Shown: positions 1 through 10,760 of the stretch, piece after piece
Numbering within the stretch: position 1 is the stretch's first letter
Layout: every line of letters starts with the position of its first letter
Translations under genes and position numbers: made by a program
Origin: Hofstenia miamia
Lineage: Eukaryota; Xenacoelomorpha; Acoela; Hofsteniidae
Direction: 5' to 3'
Length of the DNA: 64,000 nucleotides
Assembly (NCBI GenBank): GCA_900660155.1
Contig: CABFPE010000708.1
Coordinates: 224,361 to 288,360 of the forward strand
Notes under the pieces: model-generated
Database searches by the model: none
Told to the model about the DNA's origin: nothing
What the model saw: the letters and a program-made list of their open reading frames with translations, nothing else

Positions 1-315
1 TGGGTTGTTAAAGGAAATTTCAAAATAAAAGCAAATAAGTAATCCATATCCTACACATCTTGAAAGGACTTTAGTAGATGTAGTTTTTAATTTGGAAGCT
101 AATGAACTAGGTTCGAAGTCGATCCAAGCATTATTCACTGAGATATTAACGATTATTCCCCAAAATATAGGATCATGCCGGTATAGTGGGTTGCTAAATG
201 AAATTTCAACAAAAACAAAGTAGTCCATAGCCTATGCATCTTTAAAGGACTTTAGTAAATGTAGTTTTTAATTTGGGAGCTAATGAACTAGGTGTGAAGC
301 ATTTTTGCTGAGAAA
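1..315. repeat. Tandem (satellite-like) repeat, period about 186 bp
   Basis: The block that starts at base 1 (tgggttgttaaaggaaattt) recurs at base 187 (tgggttgctaaatgaaattt). The two units stay alignable through shared stretches such as ggactttagta and gctaatgaactaggt. The second unit fades near base 315. Only about 1.7 units are visible and the array probably runs off the left edge. Units differ by several percent, so this is not a recent duplication. Confidence 0.75.
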
Positions 316-3300
316 TTACAAACGACGAATATTTGTGAAAACCAGCAAAAAAATTTTTTTTTTCATTATAAATTTTTAGACCCATTAATCAAGTAGGATA
401 TATTGTTGAGAGGGTACTTAAATACACTAACTGAAAAAATTCGAAAATTTTGCATTCTCCTCAATTTTAAACCCCAAAAAGGCGATTCGTCTTTTGTAAC
501 AGTCATTTTTTTCAGAATTCGTCATTTGTAATGACGTTTCACCATTAGTATGGTACAAACGATGAATATATATATTTCATAAACTTTTGGACGAAAACTC
601 TTGTCTCTCAACTACATTATAATGACTTAAATTATTTGAAGCATTACAGTAGTTCTGTTACCAAAACATTGTTGTTGATTATTTACATTTATTTATTATT
701 ACATAAACTAAGTAAAACTTGTATGAACTAGTTTCTTTAAATTGTTTGATTTGGTTTAAATCAGTTGTTCTCAAATTTACTAATATATGATTACCACTAA
801 ATTGCTTTCTAGCTAAGTTCATTTTTTATTGGGGAAGAGCTGGTGGTACGTCTGAGGCAGCACAAGTGCATCAGTGGAGTAGTTTGAAAAAATTTGGAAC
901 AAGGGCAACATGTCCTTATATAAATTTTCATAAAAATTTCCAAATAGAACTCTAATTTCGTTTTAATTCAACATTATTATGTTATATGTACACCTGTGTA
1001 TTTTTGCAATGAGAAATCAAGATGTCTATGGTGATGAACAAGACGATATGCAATTGAGTTGATAATGTAGAACATGTAATTTTCATTTTTTACAATATTG
1101 AATTTGAATCATAGAGGTGTTATTTGGTAAAAATGTAAAGTGTCTAAGCGTAAGTATATGATAAATCAATACAAACAGTGATTATTAATAGCAATATACA
1201 TAATTTGATTTATAAGGATTAACTTTCAACAATGTATTCACGTTGATTGCCAAACATTTTTCCAAGATGAAACTTGTTGCAACTTTTCAAAGTGACTATA
1301 AAAGATTAATGTAGTAGATTTACCAAACTAAATTCATCATATCAATGAAAATTTAGGCATAATTATGAAGATTTTCACGGAAACAGCAAGCAAAATTAGA
1401 GTTGAGGAATTTGTAAAGTCCTTGGTCAGAATTACATGTCTTGTATTATCTATTCAAGAGTGCATGCAAAAAAGGGTGCACAATGAACAATTGCTAAAAC
1501 AATACTTGCTAATATTTCAACAAAAATTTTTTATTTTTTGAGAAAAGTGTATTAATAATCTAACAATTTTTATAAAAAATACATTACAATCACTACAAAT
1601 AATTACATAAAAAATCTACTAAAAGACCTACAGAATATACATGAAACAATTTGCATGTTTAACAAAAACAGTGCAGATCATCAAAGACAAAACTACAACA
1701 AAAACCTCCATTACAAGCCACACAAAGTCAGCAACAAAGTGTATTCCTTTACACCAATTCAAATATCCACTGAAAAGAAAACACATTGGACTGACTGGAA
1801 AATAAAGATATAGAAAACACTACAACTGATAAACACAAAGAATTTAAAATCATTACCAAAAAAATGACACATACCTCAATATGTCTGAGTAGACAGCATT
1901 CCAGAGTCACAATTTGATAGTTCTGTGACATATCCTAAGGTTGTCTTAAAAGCACTACATACTGTGTATCCCCACAGTGTGAACACTTTTAACACAAACA
2001 GTTCTGTAAATTGGAGCAAAGAATTGAATTATTTTTTTAGCAAAGTCAAAAATAAAGAGACCAATATATGTGACATCAAGCAGCATCAATCAACTAGTGA
2101 AGCTATCCAACTGCAGACGTAGAGTGCAGCAATCACATCATAATAGGATTCCACATTCATATCTGGCTGACAAGTTGAATACCTTTGGTAACTAGGATCA
2201 TACTATGGAAGCAATGACTTAATTGTGACCAATATACTATCATGTTGACACATTGAACCCCTCCTCTCCCTAGCACAATTTGGAGAGCACAGCATGTTCA
2301 AGTGGTTATTCAACCTGAATTACCTATCCATGGCATGACTCAGATAGCATAATCATAGAGGACATTGAACATTCTACAAAATGGATTTGTCTTTATAAAA
2401 TACATAATCAACATAAGAAACAAAGAAATTAGATTCATTTGATTATTTTTAGTGATTATATATTTTGATTTTGCTATTGGTAATTATTTATCTTTGTTGC
2501 AACTATCAAATTTATTACAACAAGAATATTTGTTGACAAAAGAGTTGGCAAAAGGGAGCAATCATAGATGTTTAAGTTAATTAATAACGCATATCAGATG
2601 AAAGTTCAATGACAGAAATATTCATCAACTAATAACACAATACATGTTGATCTGCTTGTAAAGTGTGATATAAATATGCTTTAAATGAAGGAAAAAGTTG
2701 ATAAATTAAATCATTTGGATATCTCTTTACATTGTATCAGGTTTTATTCTATTATGAAAATGGAAACCTAAACATTTAGGTACACTAGTAGCACTAAGGG
2801 ACACCTGTAGTGCAATTATTAGCCTTTGAGTGGCAGTCTTCATTAGGCAAACCCTGTTTCTAAAAGATAGGTCTACATATAGGGATTTTTATTCTGATTA
2901 TCTTTCTTACCAAATTGATTCTTGTTATATAATTAATGTCATTAAATAGCTGGACAGCTGATCATAGGCTAATCCCTTTTATTTTAGATCCAAATTTGCT
3001 TAGTTTATTATACATAATAAAATCTATTAAACATAATAAGTTTCTATGAACACAGTATTATCTATATTATGTATTTAAGACTTATCAACAGTCAATGACC
3101 AAATTTCCGAAGACAGCAATGATGGCTCACATGCATCAGAGAACATGTACTGTTCTAAATGTAGGGTACAAGTTTGGGAAAATAAGGAACCATATAAAAA
3201 ACAGAGATGAATGAAAATTTTGTATCTCATAAAAGGTAAATCAAACAAACCTTCTTTCTTATTTGACATTTGAATTATAAAATGGTTCAAAATGCACTGA

Positions 3301-3485
3301 TCTCCTACATCCTTTTATTCCTAACTTAGGGTTTGAAAATTTTCTAAAGTCTTTTGTTTTCTTATTTTTTACTTATAATACACAAAAAACTCATCTTAAG
3401 ACTGCATGCTAATATTAGGTTGCAAAATGACAGTGTAGCATCCCCTACCAGGCATTGATATCCAACTCCTCCATTATATTAATAT
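316..3485. other. Intergenic AT-rich sequence, no gene recognised
   Basis: No open frame longer than about 70 codons and no recognisable protein motif on either strand. Around 2840-3000 there is weak similarity (a stretch near tatagggatttttattctga) to the middle of the long LTR at 4585-5891, so part may be a very old LTR fragment. The rest is unexplained AT-rich DNA. Confidence 0.5.
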
Positions 3486-4275
3486 AATAATTATGATATA
3501 CAAGTGAGTAGAGATGTACTAATGTTAAACTGTTTGGCATCTACAATATTAAACTCCAATAACTGTAATTTATGGATGATATAACAAAACACTATTTAGG
3601 TGACAAAGTCTTGCAGCATCTTTTACAGCTGTTAGTGGTTGTACATCTGCCTAAAGCTGATCTCTGAATCAAGTAACAACCACTCTTCTACATTCCAAGT
3701 GAATGAGTTCCAACTCTCAGTTCACTGAAATAACTTATGTGTACCCTATCCTAGTTTGGTGCTTATTCACAACTCATCAACTCTTGACTTAGTCTCAATT
3801 TGTGAAGTGTACTAGNCTTTATTAACTAAAATGTCAAGCTAATTGTTTCATTCATAATAGTGTAACATAATCCAATCATGTGTGGTCAATTTAAGAAAAA
3901 TAGATGAAAAAACTAAGACTGAACTTTGAAATAAATATTAATTGNAATAATTATGATATACAAGTGAGTAGAGATGTACTAATGTTAAACTGTTTGGCAT
4001 CTACAATATTAAACTCCAATAACTGTAATTTATGGATGATATAACAAAACACTATTTAGGTGACAAAGTCTTGCAGCATCTTTTACAGCTGTTAGTGGTT
4101 GTACATCTGCCTAAAGCTGATCTCTGAATCAAGTAACAACCACTCTTCTACATTCCAAGTGAATGAGTTCCAACTCTCAGTTCACTGAAATAACTTATGT
4201 GTACCCTATCCTAGTTTGGTGCTTATTCACAACTCATCAACTCTTGACTTAGTCTCAATTTGTGAAGTGTACTAG
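3486..4275. repeat. A-N-B-N-A duplication, probable assembly artefact
   Basis: Bases 3486-3815 and 3946-4275 read as the same 330-base sequence. Between them are a single N (3816), a 128-base insert and another single N (3945). The insert contains, from about 3862, the start of the long LTR (tgtaacataatccaatcatg). An exact repeat with one-base gaps on both sides of a foreign insert is what results when a repeat-containing contig end is stitched in twice. The 330-base unit itself resembles, in inverted orientation, bases 10500-10760. Confidence 0.75.
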
Positions 4276-4584
4276 ATACTTGCAACCTAGATTGTCACTA
4301 ACTGCTTAATTAATTATGTAATTTGCCATTACTGAAAAATATTGGCTTTGATTAAATAAGAAAAATAAATAGCAGTATCCTAACCTACATGTAATAAACA
4401 ATACATACAAGGAGGTCACATTATTGGTCATGTCATCATCATTAATTTGGATCTAGATTAACATAAATATAAATTCCTACATTTGGCTGCTTTGAAAGGG
4501 GTCATCCCCTGTTTTTGAATGTACAGAAGTACTGTAAAAATACTCCACCATCTCAATCACCTTTCTCCATTTGTTCCAGCCTAT
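4276..4584. other. Short intergenic stretch, nothing recognised
   Basis: AT-rich sequence between the duplicated unit and the long LTR. No frame or motif is recognised. Confidence 0.5.
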
Positions 4585-5891
4585 TGTAACATAATCCAAT
4601 CATGTGTGGTCAAGTTAAGAGAAATGAAGGAAAGAACTAAGACTAAATTGTTGAATAAATATTTATTGTAAACACATGATTATGATTGGTTAATTCATTT
4701 GTAAAATTACAATGCAGTATTTTTGCATATTAATTAATTTGGCAATGTATTTGACAAATTGTGAATGACTGAAGTCACAAATGCTAATTAATGCTGACAT
4801 GCATAATTGGCAGACAAAGGAAAATCAGAGAATCTAAATTTGTCAACAACTTAGATTAACAGGTACTAGCCAAATATTTGAATGTTTATTAATTGCAAGT
4901 ATGAAAGTAGTGTGATTTATTATTTTGGTGATGACAATAATTCATTGGATTTACTTTGCTTTTCTTTGTCGGGTTATTTTATTAATTGTCATGGACAGCT
5001 AAAAGTTTGAGCACTAGGGTATTCAAGATGGTGGTCCACGACTTCATTTAATGGGAGCTTTGTAATGGCTTTGCACCAACACTAATTTGTTCGCCGTTCA
5101 AATGGCTGTACAGCTGGTAGCCAGTGCTTACCCAATGTGCTCTTAAGTTAGGTGTAGGGATAGGGGTTTTTATTCATATTAGCTTTCCTATCTTGCATTG
5201 TTTGTATTATTACAATATGTTCTTGTATTTAGCCCTCTTAGGAAATTACAGAAGTTGCTTGTATTATCTTGTATTGATTTCATTATGTGTAATTACAAGC
5301 AGACCTTCCCCTTTTTGTTATGGCTGCATTGGTTGTTCACATGTACTTTAGGTTAACATGTATTAATTTATATGTAAGGATATTACATGTAAGGAAGCAC
5401 AACAAGCTAAGGCATCCTGGTTGTGAATTCTGCTTATATTACAACTTCATTGATAACAAGAACAATCAATGCACTAAATTAATAAGTTATCATACACTGT
5501 CACTATTGTATTTTTGAACACTATTTCACTGCACTGAGTCACTGACATTGTGGTTGGTGTTTCTCTCAATGTTCAAGTGTCAGCTAGAATTAATTGTTAT
5601 ATTGTAATTCTTTGGTTCTTCTTTGTGCTTTGCTTCAGGTCAGGTATTTGACCCTGTACATTGTACCATCTATCTCTTGTCTTGTATCTAAAATAAAGTT
5701 GTTAGTTTTCTTACCAATACTAGTTGAACAGATATTATTTTAATTAATATGCAACTCAAAGTTAGAACAAAAGAAAAGAGATGGAAAGTTAGAATCTGTC
5801 ACATACTGTACTAGTCAAGGAGTGAAAAATGTTAGAGCAGCTCCTAAATTAAGTTAAGCTTTATTAGTTGGAAGGTTGTCAAGATTCTACA
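4585..5891 (+). repeat. 5' long terminal repeat of element 1
   Basis: Begins tgtaacataatcc and ends gattctaca, giving the usual TG...CA ends, immediately before a primer-binding site. A second copy in inverted orientation at 29737-31096 begins and ends the same way, and shares inner blocks such as catgtgtggtcaag and the ggtgtagg...ttttt segment near 5150. That supports the boundaries. The small frames in 5124-5517 lie inside this repeat and are not genes. Confidence 0.7.
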
Positions 5892-5909
5892 TGGCGACCA
5901 TGACACAGC
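5892..5909 (+). other. Primer-binding site of element 1 (tRNA-Trp-like)
   Basis: tggcgaccatgacac follows directly after the LTR end. It resembles the complement of the 3' end of tRNA-Trp (tggtgaccccgacgt) with a few changes. The second element has tggtgaccctgatgcg in the equivalent place, which is closer. The assignment rests on the general sequence of eukaryotic tRNA-Trp. Confidence 0.55.
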
Positions 5910-6132
5910 GCAAAGGGAAGATTTGAGTTAAGATAGTTGTTTCTTCTTGAATCACTAGAATTGGAGAGTAAATTGGAAAAGAAAAGGATGGAATTGATTG
6001 AAATAAATTAGTAGTGACTTGGAAAAGGAAAAAGAAGAGAAAAGGAGGGAATGAACAATTAATACCAGACTGGAGCACAGAAAAAATTTAGAAAGGGACT
6101 AACCAGAAGAATACTCAAAGCTAAAATGATAA

Positions 6133-7214
6133 ATGGTTCATTCAAAGAAAAAAACTAAGATTAAACCCAGAACTCAAAAAACTCCTCAGATGAGGAATAC
6201 ACCTGAAACACAAGATGTGAATATGTCCCCTAAAAGCCAACAATCCCCAACAGAGCAGGTATTGCAACCAGCAGAGTTAACCAATGATCTCACTGTAATT
6301 CAGTTAATGGAAGTTATTGAAAACTATTCAAAAGAAAGGAAAGAGTTGACTAAACAAATAGAGCAACTGAAGGAAAGAATGATAGAAGTGGAGATAAAAA
6401 ATGCTGAAAAAGAAAGACTAATAGACAAACTAAAAGAAGACACAAGTCTTTGGTTAACAGAACAAAGAAATTTGTTCCAGCAACAAATTGAGAAGTTGAC
6501 AGAAGTTAACAAAGAGATAAAAATTCAAAGCAAATGCTTACAGAAAATGATGATGGAGTTGCATGAAGAAAATGTAAGCTTAAGAGAGGAGAATATAGTC
6601 AAACAATTGGAAATTGATAACTTAATAGATGAATTATGGTTAATTGATTAATTATGGTTAATTGAATTAAATAAAGGTGAAATAAAAACAATAGAGACCA
6701 CATGAGTTAAACAAAGCGAGACCACAATAGAAGCAATGATAGAAGATTATAAAAATACACAAACTGAAGAAGAATTTATAGCAAAGTTAGTGGAAAATGT
6801 GACGAAACAAGTTAAAGAAAAGTGTGAGAAACCAATAGAAAACAAACCAATATTTCAAAACACTATATTATCAGAGGATACATTGGTATGTAATGTGATA
6901 CTACCTAAATTCAAAGTAAGAGTTGATAACTATTCACACACATTTAATGAATGGTTAGAAATTTTCGAAATGAGCATGAAGGAAAGAAAAGTTATCCAAC
7001 AAAGAACAGTAGCAAGATTAAACAGATAAAAAGAAAAGATCTGAAATGTCAGATGTGTAGTAACAAAGGGCACCTGAAAAATTATTGTAAATGGCAAATC
7101 AATTGGATAGAAGAGGAGGATGCATATTTTGATGAAGAAGATTTAATGGAAAACGAAAGCAAACAAGAAGAAGAGGAAGAAGTTGTATCGACGGAAATGG
7201 AAAATTTAAACTAG
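6133..7214 (+). pseudogene. gag-like region of element 1
   Basis: Holds a stretch rich in Lys, Glu and Gln with clear coiled-coil heptads (6300-6640). After that comes a CX2CX4HX4C zinc knuckle (CQMCSNKGHLKNYC) near 7050-7090, the nucleic-acid-binding motif of retroelement Gag. An acidic tail (DEEDLMENESKQEEEEE) follows. It belongs to an inactive fossil copy. The knuckle has the ordinary CCHC spacing, not the CHCC described for CsRn1 itself. Confidence 0.65.
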
Positions 7215-7239
7215 AGGGAGCACCATCTCCGAAAAAACG

Positions 7240-9727
7240 AGCACCCGTATTAATAGTAACTGATCTGCTAAAAACAAACACAATAACAGTTGTGATTAAT
7301 GGAGTAATGGTAGATGCAATGGTGGATAAGGGAGCAGTAATATCAATAACAACTGATGAATGTGCAATGAAAGTTGGATTTCAGAGAAAGCAGTTAAACA
7401 ATGAGAAGAAAATTTAATTTTGGCAAAATTAGTGTGGGAAAGGCAATTACCACAACAGATGAGCTGATCAGGTTACCCTGTAGAAGAGTACCAGAGAACT
7501 TGAAAGAAAATTACAACATGATTCTAAATGAATTAATTGATAATAGAATTATAAGGCCAAGTGAGAGCCCTTAGGCTTCACCAACAGTATTTGTGAAACA
7601 GGGTGATAAATATAGATTGTGCATAGGTTTCAGAAAATTGAATGATGTGAAGAAGAAAGATGCTTATCCATTACTGAGGATAGACAATATGATTTATGAG
7701 GCAACAAAAAATAGATATTTTACGTGTATCAATCTATGTAAAGCTTATTGCAAGTGCCAATGGAACTGAGGGACATTGAAAAAACAGCGTTTATAACGCC
7801 ATACGGATTATTTGAATGGATGTACATGGTCTTCAGACTCTGTAACATGCTGGCAACATTCCAACAATATGTAACAAAAGTACTCAAACAAAACAATAAG
7901 ACAATGGAGAAAGGAGTGTGTGCGTACATAGATGATATACTGATTGCAAGTGATACCATAGAGGAACATTTGAAGAAACTAGATAGAACACTGACAATTT
8001 TATATAACGTGGGATTATGCATTATTGGAAAAAAATGTGAAATCCTAAAAACTTAAGTGGTGTTCCTAGGAAGAAAGATACAAGGTAAAATTAAAATGAA
8101 GAATAATGCAAAAGAAATGATCCTAAATATTATGTGCCCAAAAACAAAAGAAGATGTGCAAAGAATAATGGGTAATATTAATTATTATGGGTCGTTTTTA
8201 CCAAACATAGCTCAGAAAACAAATAAAATAACAGTGTTACTAAAGAAGTCGAAACCATTTGAGTGGACATGGAAAGAAGAAGAACAGTTAGAAAATATAA
8301 AAAATGAACTCGCAAAAATGAATTCACTAAACACACCTGATTATCAAGAAGAATTTATTTTGGATTGCGACGCAAGTAACATAGCGATAGGGGCATGTTT
8401 GGGTCAGATGAAAAACGGAAAAGAGGTCTCGATACAGTTCTTTAGCAGACAATTGAAAGCCAGTGAAGAAAATTATGGTTCAATGAAATTAGAAATGCTT
8501 GTGTTGGTAGAAAGCATTAAGAAATTTAGATATTTTTTAAATTTAAAGTACAGACTGATAATGGTGGTTTAGTGTGGCTGAAAAATTTTCAGGTGACAAA
8601 TCGTTGATTGTATTATGTTGGATAGAATNAAATAAATAGCTAAGAATTTAAGAGAATTTTAATGAACAATAAATTCTTTGGAGTTTATTTTACTTTTCAT
8701 TCTTCATTTATCTGGTTTGATATTTAATAAAATGTTCAGCTAANTCGAAACCATTTGAGTGGACATGGAAAGAAGAAGAACAGTTAGAAAATATAAAAAA
8801 TGAACTCGCAAAAATGAATTCACTAAACACACCTGATTATCAAGAAGAATTTATTTTGGATTGCGACGCAAGTAACATAGCGATAGGGGCATGTTTGGGT
8901 CAGATGAAAAACGGAAAAGAGGTCTCGATACAGTTCTTTAGCAGACAATTGAAAGCCAGTGAAGAAAATTATGGTTCAATGAAATTAGAAATGCTTGTGT
9001 TGGTAGAAAGCATTAAGAAATTTAGATATTTTTTAAATTTAAAGTACAGACTGATAATGGTGGTTTAGTGTGGCTGAAAAATTTTCAGGTGACAAATCGT
9101 TGATTGTATTATGTTGGATAGAATACCTAAATGAGTTTAAATTTACAATAGAGCATAGGAAGGGTACCTTACACATTGCCGGAATATCAAAGAGATGTGG
9201 AGAAACAGGAAGGAGAAAAGAAAAAAATTGATTTTTTACCTCATAATGAGTATAAAGAGTTACCGGAAATTAATGCAGATAAAAAAGATCAGGTGATAAT
9301 GCCTATTGTAATAAAGGAGGAAATTGAAGAAAGTGAAATTGTTCAAAAACAAAAAATAGATATGCTAATGCTTGAAATAAGAGAGAAACTGGGAAATGCG
9401 GAAAAGCAGCTAAGCAAAGAAGCAAATAGCTATTACTAAACGTATAAGTGGAAAGTAAATGAAAGTGGATTATTATATGTACAAAGGAAGACACTTAGAA
9501 TAGTGATCCCAGAATATTATAAAAGGGATTTGGTGAAGAAAATTCATGAGAAAGGACACATCGGAATTATTCAAACAGAACAAACATTTAATGCAAGGTT
9601 TATAACAATAGGAATTCAAAAGGTTGTAGAAGATGTGATAAATAAATGTACCACATGCTTATTGAATAATAAAAGTCATTTTCTGCAACCAAATGCACTA
9701 TTAGAGAAAAATATAGCAACTGTACTG
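7240..9727 (+). pseudogene. pol region of element 1 (PR, RT, RNase H, IN start)
   Basis: In order: an aspartic-protease-like block near 7290-7380; reverse transcriptase from about 7480 to 8050 with the YGLFEW and YIDD catalytic-site motifs; RNase H near 8330-8570 with DCDAS, seen again in the duplicated block; and the H-H-C-C zinc-binding domain of integrase near 9540-9670, ending in CTTC. The integrase catalytic core is missing because the copy ends at 9727. The region carries many breaks and belongs to a fossil. Confidence 0.8.
8249..9124. repeat. Second A-N-B-N-A duplication inside element 1, probable assembly artefact
   Basis: Bases 8249-8628 and 8745-9124 read as the same 380-base sequence. 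They are separated by N (8629), a 114-base insert and N (8744). The insert 8630-8743 is itself a copy of 10009-10122, which lies downstream. As at 3486-4275, this looks like contig ends bridged twice. The apparent second RNase H block is therefore probably not real. Confidence 0.8.
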
Positions 9728-9992
9728 ATGTAGCATCATCCAAAAGAAATAAGCTGCAAACAAGAAATCAACGTTGAATGATCAATAGTGTTTAATATAA
9801 TCAGAAATATGATTGTAAAATTTAGTTAATTATCTTATTCATTTTGTAAGATGCAACCAAGTTACAATATTGTGCATTTTGAGAAAAATACCGGAGCCAA
9901 TTAAGTATTATTTGACAAATTGTAACAAGCAAAATTATGCTTATGTAAGAACAGCCATATTGGCAGATTTATTTGAAATTCAAAATCAGCAG
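9728..9992 (-). repeat. Short solo LTR, inverted relative to element 1
   Basis: On the plus strand it starts tgtagcatcatccaaa and ends aatcagca just before ggtact. The same repeat closes element 2 at 34084-34342, where it reads as the 3' LTR of that minus-strand element. At 9728 it directly abuts the truncated integrase of element 1. A solo LTR of the element-2 family therefore sits at the break point of element 1. Confidence 0.6.
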
Positions 9993-10136
9993 GTACTTTA
10001 AAACTTTTAAATAAATAGCTAAGAATTTAAGAGAATTTTAATGAACAATAAATTCTTTGGAGTTTATTTTACTTTTCATTCTTCATTTATCTGGTTTGAT
10101 ATTTAATAAAATGTTCAGCTAAGCAAGTTGTGTCGA

Positions 10137-10480
10137 GTAGTGGCTGGATTCCATCACGGGATTGATTCAAAGGGTCCTTGTGCCAGTCATGAAACCGCAC
10201 TTATGTTATGGATAGGAGTTTTTCGATTCTTGCTTAGTCTGACTATTGATCTATACATGTACAATTTAATAGATGCTTGAAATGGCTGGATAGCCAAACT
10301 CTAGGAATACTTATCTATTAGTAATAGTAGTAGACTTGACTATAATCGACCAAATAAATGACCTTACATGTATTGTTATTAAATGTAAGTATAGGAAACT
10401 GCAACACAATTAAATAATTTATAAAGCCAGTAATTTTACAGTAATGGCTACTTTAATATTAGATAACTGCAGTTAGTGTC
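10137..10480 (+). repeat. Possible remnant of a long LTR
   Basis: Weak, same-orientation similarity to the middle of the LTR at 4585-5891. A block around ggataggagtttttcgattc and one around catgtattgttattaaatg align with the parts near 5150 and 5370. It could be a piece of the 3' LTR of element 1. Confidence 0.3.
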
Positions 10481-10499
10481 AATGCCCAGTTGCTTTACT

Positions 10500-10760
10500 T
10501 ATCGAATTCAACAAACACTTTACAAAATTGAGTTTAAGTCAGTTACATCTTGATGTGAGCGCACGCACTGAGCTAATGTAGGGTACACATAATTAATTCC
10601 AATTGAGCTGAGATGGTGCAGTGGACTTCGTCAATTGTTCATGAAGGAGGAGAACTGCGTTGTGGAGATCGGCTTTGGGCAGTAGCCCACAGATGAGTCA
10701 ATGAGGGAACGTCACATGGCTTCGTCACCTAAACAAGGATGATTAGTACTCAATTAACCT
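10500..10760 (-). repeat. Diverged inverted copy of the 3486-3815 repeat
   Basis: Shares tagggtacacataa, gagctgag-like, gagatcggcttt and gtcacctaaa blocks, in the same order, with the reverse complement of 3486-3815. It is an interspersed repeat of unknown class and no coding capacity is seen. A sequence resembling a pol III box A (tggtgcagtgga) occurs but no matching box B was found. Confidence 0.55.

Larger units (their letters stand above)
4585..9727 (+). mobile_element. Ty3/Gypsy LTR retrotransposon, old and broken (element 1)
   Basis: Fossil LTR retrotransposon. Parts in order: a 5' LTR of about 1.3 kb (4585-5891), a primer-binding site directly after it, a gag-like region with a CCHC knuckle, then protease, reverse transcriptase, RNase H and the zinc-binding start of integrase. 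The copy stops inside integrase where an unrelated short solo LTR lies in the opposite orientation (9728-9992). A possible scrap of its own 3' LTR is at 10137-10480. The reading frames are interrupted many times (order of ten), so it is inactive and old. Part of the pol region is present twice because of a probable assembly artefact (8249-9124). Domain order and the RT motif place it in Ty3/Gypsy. The tRNA-Trp-like primer site suggests the CsRn1 group, which is an inference. Confidence 0.85.

Noticed and set aside
5124-5517. Two frames of 65-75 codons
   Set aside because: They lie inside the long LTR, and the related copy at 29737-31096 does not keep the same frames.
10605-10640. tRNA-like box A (tggtgcagtgga) suggesting a SINE or tRNA gene
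   Set aside because: No box B at the right distance and no cloverleaf. The surrounding block is a diverged copy of another repeat.
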